Below, in pieces: positions 58,301 through 64,000 of a stretch of 64,000 bases of DNA. Below the pieces are notes generated by a model that saw only the letters and a list, made by a program, of their open reading frames with translations, searched no databases and was not told the origin of the DNA. The stretch's first letter is position 1. Every line of letters starts with the position of its first letter. A program made the position numbers and the translations under genes. Source of the DNA: Glaciozyma antarctica PI12 (lineage: Eukaryota > Basidiomycota > Microbotryomycetes > Kriegeriales > Camptobasidiaceae); NCBI GenBank assembly GCA_002917775.1, contig KZ627150.1:1-64000 (forward strand), read 5' to 3'.

Positions 58301-59227
58301 TGAGGGAGAAGAGCTGCACATTGGCGCTCCGGTGGGAGAGGCGTTTCTGGAGAGCGGCGATGCAGTTGCGTGCGCTGGGAGAGGGAGAAAGGGTCAGCGG
58401 TCTGCATAGGTACTCTGCGAGTGGCAGGGCTGCAGCGAAGGCCCGAACTAAGGCCTGATCTTCCTCGCTCGAAGGTCCATCAGGCCAGTCAAGGTCGATC
58501 GCAGCTCTCCTCTTTCTTTGATCCACTCGCTTCGTGAGTTCAGGCTCGCAGGCCTGGAAGAGCGAGAACCAGCCTCCACTCGCAACGGCAAGTCTCCCTC
58601 GTGTCTCCACGGGCTTGACTTGGCGACGCGCTCGAGACGTCTTGCTCTCCTGCCCCTGGTTGAGGATGGAAACGGTCCAGAGCTGTGAGCACGGAGTATA
58701 CGCAGAGCTTCCTAGCTGCGACGTACGCCTGGTCTCCCCTGCAGGACAGCAAGGTCCACCAGGCATCGCGACTGTAGGCGCAGCTCCGCGTCCACTCCGT
58801 GCTTCCCCCTGTATGCCACCTCGCAGACTTGAACTGGGACGAAGAGATGAGTGGTGCAGTTGAGAGCCTGCAACAGCTCTCCACCCACAGCACTGCTCCG
58901 CGTCCACGGCCCAAGCCCAGCTCGGCTGCGTACCCCAGACGTATCGCTCCCTCAGCTCCCCTCTGCGATCCATCCCACTCGCGGCGCTCCTAGCACCCTG
59001 TCCCAGCATCCCACCCACACCCACACAAACCTCACGCGTACTCACCCCGCTTCCCCGTCCTCGTTGACCTTGTCCCACACAGTCAGCAGTATGTCCCAGT
59101 TCGCCTCCGTCTGCTTCTCGTCCGTCGCTTTCGCTGTGTCCTTACTCTTGATCAGCTGCAATGTATATGAGGAGGGAACGGAGGACGTACCGCAGACGGC
59201 CTCGTAGGGGTTCGTGGCGCCGAACAG
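55376..59227 (-). CDS. HSE1: HSE1, ESCRT-0 subunit (VHS, SH3, GAT, Gln-rich tail)
   Basis: Domain order fits Hse1/STAM. VHS: FGATNPYEAVCAKATDEKQT, NWDILLTVWDKVNEDGEAG, LQKRLSHRSANVQLFSLT, HSDVKKRILSLIDGWVKEHG and NFDIMVETYESLKTQGHKF. A UIM-like acidic helix (EALRREEEELQRALAESAAL) and an SH3 (VKALYDFETQASDELPFRKG, WWRGELRGRTGIFPTVYV) follow. A GAT-like coil (SASIDKLLNMMRSLDTQKEN, INDKFTKAKSTYDQMIEESM) precedes a long Gln/Pro/Tyr-rich tail ending YAQVPK at 55376. Known role: with Vps27 sorts ubiquitinated cargo at endosomes. No ATG is in frame. The position where relatives have Met is CTG (59225-59227) in the context GCCACC. Intron 58375-59045 is 671 nt. Confidence 0.88.
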
Positions 59228-59464
59228 GGTGGCGGTTGGTACGCTCGACTCGAGCGGAGAGTAGGGGTGGAGTGAGAGTGCAGGTGGTGAGGAGGAGCTG
59301 TCCTGGAGGTCCTGGGAGAGTCGGCGGCGAGTGCCAGGTAGTTGGCTGGAGCCAAGGGGCCCTGGAGCTCTCAAGACTCAAGGCCGAGTTGACGAGTTGG
59401 TGGACGCTCGCGCTCATCTCTTGTCCTCCTCCAGTTCTCTCAACCACTTGATCTTCACAAAGCA
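59228..59464. promoter_or_regulatory. Divergent promoter region, HSE1 and MMS2
   Basis: A 237-bp gap between the HSE1 start region and the MMS2 ATG. On the HSE1 strand there is an out-of-frame ATG at 59417. No transcription-factor site recognised. Confidence 0.4.
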
Positions 59465-61070
59465 ATGGCAAAAGGTACGCCGCCCCCCCTACCGACTCCC
59501 CAGAGCCGCACTAACGGTCCGTCCTCTTCCAAACCAACGACAGTACCCCGCTCGTTCCGCCTCCTCGAAGAGCTTGAGAAGGGCGAGAAGGGAATCGGAG
59601 ATGGGACTTGCTCGTACGGTCTCGCGGACGGGGACGATATCCTGATGGAGAAGTGGAACGGGACCATCATTGGGCCGGGGCATGTGAGTGGGGCTATGGG
59701 TTGAGCTGGGTTGGGGCGGCGTAGGAGCTGGTTGGGCGTGAGATGGGAGTGCAGGGGTATAGGAAGTTGGGGAGCTTTGGGAAGGACGGGAGCGACGGGG
59801 AGTGCGAGGTGCTGGAGGAGAGGTGAACGCGCTGTGTCCCTCGTCGTGGTGAGGGAGGCAGCCGTTCTTGGCTCTTTGACCGCCTGCGTACTCCCAGAGC
59901 TTCTCTTTGCTAGTATACTAGCATGCTAGCCTTCCGATGCCCTGGTGGTCGGCTTCGAACGAGGTCGCAGGCGCTATCCTCACGTCGCAGGCACGGTCAA
60001 GTCGATTAGCAACCGCTCGTCAGCTTGACGCGCCTGGCGCAGAGGAAGGTCCCTGTGTCTTCTCAAAAATCCGGTGGAAGGCGCTTCATCCACGCGCTTG
60101 AGTGGGGACTCGTTGCTTGGGACCAGGTCTGTCGGTTCGTGAGCCCTTTGCGAGCTCACGGGGGACAGGTCTATCCCTCTCTCTGAGCTCCCCACTGCGC
60201 TTCTCTGCGTGTTGTGTAAAACCTTAGCGAACGAGAGGGTTGTCACAGCCGAGTCGACGATGCGGAATCGACCAGCAAATAGGCTAAACGGCGGCGAGCG
60301 AAGCTCTAGCTCCGAACTTATACTGGAGGAGCTACCGCTCTTTCGATAGGAGTCCGGTAAAAGACGGTCTTCGATGCCGTCTGCTGCAAACAACGGGGAC
60401 CTCAGCGAAAGTTCGCTCGGTGGACAAAGTTGATTTGACCTTACGATCGCACTATTCTTTCTCCACCATGACCTCCCACACGAGGTCGCTAACGACCCCA
60501 CATCTTGCACTCGCTGACCCTACCTTTCTCACACAGTCCGTCCACGAGAACCGCATCTACTCCCTCTCCATCCTCTGCGACGCCTCGTACCCCGACGCTC
60601 CTCCGCGCATCACCTTCCTCACGCGGATCAACCTCCCCTGCGTGCACGCCGTGTCTGGAAAGGTGAGTCGCGCATTCTTTACCATTCCCGCCAGCCCTGC
60701 TTTTCGTGGCGCTGGACTTTGCGCACACCGCCTCATCACCTCGCTTCGCTGCCCCACTCGCTGCACACCCATCGCCAGCCGAATCGAAGCTGACAACTCG
60801 CGTCGCGCAGGTGGACCCCTCGAAGCTAAACGTGCTCGCAAACTGGAAGCACAACTACACGCTCGAGACCGTGCTCGTCGAGCTTCGTCGGTGCGTCTCT
60901 CCTTCCTTTCCTCTCCCTTCCCTCCCCGTCTCTCTGGCTTCCCCACGTCGCTTTATATAACTGCGATCGTTCTGCACACGGGAGTTGAATGCTGATCTTT
61001 CGAGAGCAGGGAGATGGCGACGCCGACGAACAGGAAGCTGCCCCAGCCAATCGAGGGGACCAACTTTTGA
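59465..61070 (+). CDS. MMS2: Ubiquitin-conjugating enzyme variant Mms2/Uev1
   Basis: The 10-nt first exon (MAK plus one base) splices to [20 protein letters not shown] and [21 protein letters not shown] very long intron (59684-60536, 853 nt) leads to [40 protein letters not shown], then [27 protein letters not shown] and [22 protein letters not shown] at 61068-61070. Full length for a UEV, with no active-site Cys of the E2 type. Known role: with Ubc13 builds Lys63-linked ubiquitin chains in post-replication repair of DNA. The N-terminal MAKVPRSF is exactly the usual Mms2 start, confirming intron 1. Confidence 0.95.
59684..60536 (+). other. Long (853-nt) intron of MMS2
   Basis: The intron runs from donor GTGAGT (59684) to CACAG (60536). 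It contains a perfect palindrome CTAGTATACTAG near 59910 followed by GCATGC, and an antisense open frame 59980-60510 (176 codons) with no family motif. It is less GC-rich than the flanking exons. No nested gene or snoRNA is recognised. Confidence 0.75.
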
Positions 61071-61301
61071 GCGTTGGGATGGCGGTAGTGATTTAGCATA
61101 ATGTGATATAGCTTGGGTCTACAGCGCTTTTTAATTTAAGACTGAGCCGAGAGCAGAGAGCTCACTTCTCCTAGGGCCGAAGACGCGCACCGAAAGGCGC
61201 GAGCAGGCTGCTAGCGCTGGACGCTGGCCTCCCTCCTACTTCCACCTCGCGACAGCCGACCAGCGTCCCGACACTCTCCCCTGCACCAGCAACATCCAGC
61301 G

Positions 61302-62880
61302 ATGGCCGCTACTCCAGCCCAGCTCATCCCTCAGCTCGCTACGCTCCTGGGACTCGACGGCGCTTCCGTCAAGGAGCAGGTGTGGCCGTACCTCTCCAGC
61401 ATGAAGACCGCTCAAGAAGTAGCTCCGTACCTCTCAGTACGTTCCTTCCCACCCTGCTACGCTCTCTGGAAGCGAAGCACGACGAACGCATCAAGCTAAC
61501 GCTACTCTCCCTCCCGCAGACTCTCCTCGGCACCGCACCTCCTCAACAAGCCTTCATCCGCACCTACCTCTCGGCACGCTTCCCCTCCGCTCCACCTCCC
61601 CCCGCCCCCTCAACAACCTGGGCCAAACCCCCTCCCTCCCGCGCGCCCGCTCCCTCGACCTCCCGCTCGACCATCTCCGCTCGAGAAGCCGCTGCGTTCG
61701 AACGCGAGTTCGGCGGGGGAGGGAAAGTGTATGTTAAGAACCGTGAAGAGGAGTGGAACGCTGGGAAGAAGGGGAGATCGGGGACGAGGACGCCTGCTAC
61801 GCCTCCGCCTGGTGCGGCGCCTGGGAATGGGGTGCCGGTGCGGCAGGCTATGCCGACTACGCTGGCGAGGGAGATGCAGAAGGAGTTGAAGAAGGTGGTG
61901 GTGGTGGAGGGAGAGGTGGAGTTATCGGAGGGTACATCGAAGAAGATTGTCGAGGTCGACCGTGCGTTGCGAGGGTTCGTCGCAGGGAAGGCTTCGACTC
62001 GTTCCTGCTTTTGCCAAGGTGCGTGTTTCCTATCCAGCTTCAGGAGTACCTCGCTGACGTCTCAGAGAATCCAGCGCGCCAACATCCTCTCTCTCCCTAC
62101 ACCCCTCTATGCCCTCTCTGCGGCCTAGTCCTCTGCGCCCTCAACTCCCCCATCTCACCCTGTCCTTCCTGCTCCCACTCTTCCCTCCTTTCTACAACCT
62201 CCATCGCTTCCCACATCGCCTCCCTCCAAACGACTCGCGAAGCGATCGTCGCACGGGAGAAGCGTCGATTCGCCGAGGAGAAGGATGCGGAGGAGAGGGA
62301 GAGAGCTGCGATCAGGTTCCCGACGCTTGGAGCGGATGGGAGGCCCGCTGGAGCAGCGGCGGTGGCGAGGGCGTACAGCAATATGGCGGGAGCGGGACCG
62401 GCGTTGGAGGAGCGGATCGACCGGGCGTACGAGGAGGGGAAGAGCGTGAATGGGAAACCGTTTGGGAAGAGGGTGGAGGGGAAGGTGTTGAGGTTGGATC
62501 AGAAGACGGGGAAAGTGAGGGTGCAGACGAAGGTCGTTAAGAAGGTCGTCAAGAAGGAGGGGAAGAACGTGGTAGTCGAGGTGGTGGAGGTGGAGGATGG
62601 GGAGGAGGTTTGGAGGGACGAGCAGGATGATGGGTTGAGCGAGGGGGAGACGAAGGAGATGATGGCGAAGCACGCGGACCGACTCTTCTACAACGTCACG
62701 CTCGAGGAACCGCCGCTGTGGGTCGAGGAGGTCGTGCTGGCGGAGGAGGAGGTCGCGGTCGATGAGGCGGTCGTCGAGGTCCCGAAGGGAGTTCCGGGAG
62801 CTGCGCCGGTCGTCGCTGGAGCGGGAGGAAGGAAGAAGGGGAGGACGAGGGTCACGAAGGGAGGGGATGTCGTCGTTTGA
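61302..62880 (+). CDS. TRIP4/ASC-1-type C2HC5 zinc-finger protein (Rqt4-like)
   Basis: MAATPAQLIPQLATLLGLDG and PYLSSMKTAQEVAPYLS form a small N-terminal helical domain. After a Pro/Ser region comes the family zinc finger, CFCQ-ARQHPLSPYTPLCPLCG then LVLCALNSPISPCPSCS, spanning an in-phase intron (donor GTGCGT near 62019). A charged helix (REAIVAREKRRFAEEKDAEE) and a basic region (VRVQTKVVKKVVKKEGKN) follow; TGA at 62878-62880. Known orthologues: human TRIP4 in the ASCC complex and yeast Rqt4 in the ribosome-quality-control trigger complex. It would help split collided ribosomes. Length (about 470) fits. The ASCH domain of animal TRIP4 is not seen, as in fungi. Confidence 0.88.
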
Positions 62881-63575
62881 GGCTGTGAACGACGCGCGTT
62901 GGCGGCAGGCTTGGGCTCGCTGAATCGTCTGCTTCGGAACAACCGCTCGCTTTACTTCTGCTGGACACCTTGCTTCGACTCGCGGCTGGCTTCGACTTGC
63001 GAGAAGGTGCTCAAGCCTCGCTCGCCCTTCAAAAAAGCACCCGAGGCGCTTCTGGCTGATCTTCTTCCTGTCGCTCTGCGTCTCCTGCTTCCTCTCCGCC
63101 CTGGCTTTGATCACCATTTCGACGCGCTGTAAGCAAACAACGTTGGACCCCAGCAAGCTTCTCGACGTCGTGATCTGAGCGCGCGGAACTCCGGCTGAGG
63201 CGGGACCCCTTGCTCGCTTTCACTTTCTCTCTCTCTCTCTCCCGTCGCGAGTCCTGCTTCCGCAATCACCAAACCTACGCCGTTGTAGCCGCTGTGAGCC
63301 AGCTGGTGAGGCCGGGGAGGAACGGCTTCGACCGTGTCTTGTCAATCGACGCCCTGAACCGATCTCGAGCGTTGAGCCCGAGGCCGCGCTCAACGGGCGG
63401 AACTCGCAGCCAAAATTCCAAAGGCAGCCTGGGAGTTCCGCCCCTTCCCGCGCTAAACCAGATTTGAACTTGGGTCGATTTCCAGCTCCCAGTGGCTTGT
63501 CCTTACACAACACATTCGTCCTGCCGCAGGCCACCAGCACTACTCGAAGCCGTACACCAAAACTACCAGCTCAGC
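62881..63575. other. Intergenic gap upstream of TRP5
   Basis: This 695-bp stretch contains two short hairpin-forming inverted repeats at 63370-63443 (listed separately) and a CT-repeat (TCTCTCTCTCTCTC near 63225-63240). No gene recognised. Confidence 0.5.
63370..63443. repeat. Two nested/adjacent inverted repeats upstream of TRP5
   Basis: GGGCGGAACTC (63395-63405) is repeated in inverted form as GAGTTCCGCCC (63433-63443), a perfect 11-bp stem with a 27-nt loop. Just upstream CGTTGAGC (63370-63377) pairs with GCTCAACG (63388-63395). They lie about 130 bp before the TRP5 start codon. Confidence 0.65.
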
Positions 63576-64000
63576 ATGGCCACTCACCTCAAGCAAGTCT
63601 TCGCCGCAAAGGCAGCTCTCGTACGTACCTCGACCTCCTCCTCCTCACGCTCCCCCGCTGACTCGGACCGCCACTCCAACAGAACGCTCCCGTCTTCGTT
63701 ACCTTCCTCACCGCCGGCTTCCCTTCTCCTGCTGCTACCGTCCCTCTCATGCTCGCCATGGAGGCGGGAGGAGCTGACGTTATCGAGCTTGGAATCCCCT
63801 TTACGGATCCTCTCGCCGATGGCAAGGCGATTCAGGAGGCCAACAACGTGAGTGCAGCTTCTATTTCTCATACAGAAGACTGTGGAGCGACTGGGAGAGG
63901 CGGAGGAGGGCACGGCTGAGCTTGGAAGCTGACGGCGATTCCACGTTCTACAGATCTCACTCGAGCAAGGAGTCGACTATGTCAAGTGCCTCGGCTTCGT
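63576..64000 (+). CDS. TRP5: Tryptophan synthase (alpha-domain start; runs off the window)
   Basis: ATG 63576 gives [16 protein letters not shown] short intron leads to [20 protein letters not shown] and [20 protein letters not shown], then [14 protein letters not shown], and after another intron [15 protein letters not shown] to the window edge. The catalytic Glu in ELGIPF and Asp in DPLADG are present. Most relatives have DPxADGP; here Lys replaces the Pro. Known reaction: cleavage of indole-3-glycerol phosphate (alpha) then condensation with serine (beta). Fungal enzymes fuse both; only the first ~75 residues are visible here. A second metabolic gene of tryptophan (BNA4) is in the window but far away. 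Confidence 0.93.

Noticed and set aside
59900-59975. Possible tRNA-like segment (CTTCGAAC near a palindrome)
   Set aside because: The flanking bases do not pair into a T-arm and no acceptor or anticodon arm could be drawn.
59980-60510. 176-codon minus-strand frame as a nested gene in the MMS2 intron
   Set aside because: No motif, no splice pattern and ordinary composition; listed only as a low-interest observation.

Overview
The window is the end of a chromosome from a fungus. It opens with about 18 copies of CCCTAA (read 5'->3' off the end as TTAGGG) and then carries roughly 27 confidently read genes in 64 kb. High GC, many short spliceable introns (about 45-80 nt, donors GTGAGT/GTGCGT, a CTGAC-like branch site, acceptors CAG) and very short intergenic gaps fit a basidiomycete red yeast of the Rhodotorula/Rhodosporidium type. 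That assignment is an inference from style, not from a marker gene. I found no rRNA, tRNA, CRISPR array, transposon or virus-like element.

Layout. 0-3.5 kb: telomere, a short subtelomeric direct repeat, then a NECAP endocytosis gene whose stop lies only about 300 bp from the telomere tract, and a PLP-dependent cystathionine beta-synthase-like gene. 3.8-14.3 kb: LST8 (TOR complexes), NUP85 (nuclear pore), two orphan genes and TRM9 (tRNA wobble uridine methyltransferase). 14.6-25 kb: an orphan gene, RIB4 (lumazine synthase), a Zds-family gene with a 670-nt intron, a 2-kb gene-poor gap and a monocarboxylate-type transporter. 25-36 kb: BNA4 (kynurenine 3-monooxygenase), a tail-to-tail pair of damaged F-box genes, a SAP-domain protein, the AP-2 sigma subunit and a small membrane orphan. 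36-46 kb: an F-BAR/RhoGAP protein, an M3 metallopeptidase (PRD1-like) and the TORC2 subunit SIN1/AVO1. 46-64 kb: a MATH/USP protein that has lost its catalytic residues and gained a C-terminal membrane anchor, an F-BAR/SH3 Cdc15/Imp2-like protein, a small cyclase-like gene, HSE1 (ESCRT-0), MMS2 (ubiquitin E2 variant), a TRIP4/Rqt4 zinc-finger gene and the start of TRP5 (tryptophan synthase).

Functional threads: two TOR-complex subunits (LST8, SIN1), a clathrin/endosome set (NECAP, AP-2 sigma, HSE1, both F-BAR proteins), a ubiquitin set (MMS2, HSE1, the dead USP, F-box genes), and tryptophan/cysteine/riboflavin metabolism (BNA4, TRP5, CBS, RIB4). These are mostly housekeeping genes, so the chromosome end is not a typical fast-evolving subtelomere.

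The most unusual items are the tail-anchored pseudo-deubiquitinase at 46.5-48.9 kb, an HSE1 whose natural start position is a CTG in a strong initiation context, a gene whose ATG appears to be assembled by splicing (about 12.5-12.8 kb), a one-base frame change inside the CRIM domain of SIN1, and several 5'-proximal introns of 350-850 nt in a genome of 60-nt introns.
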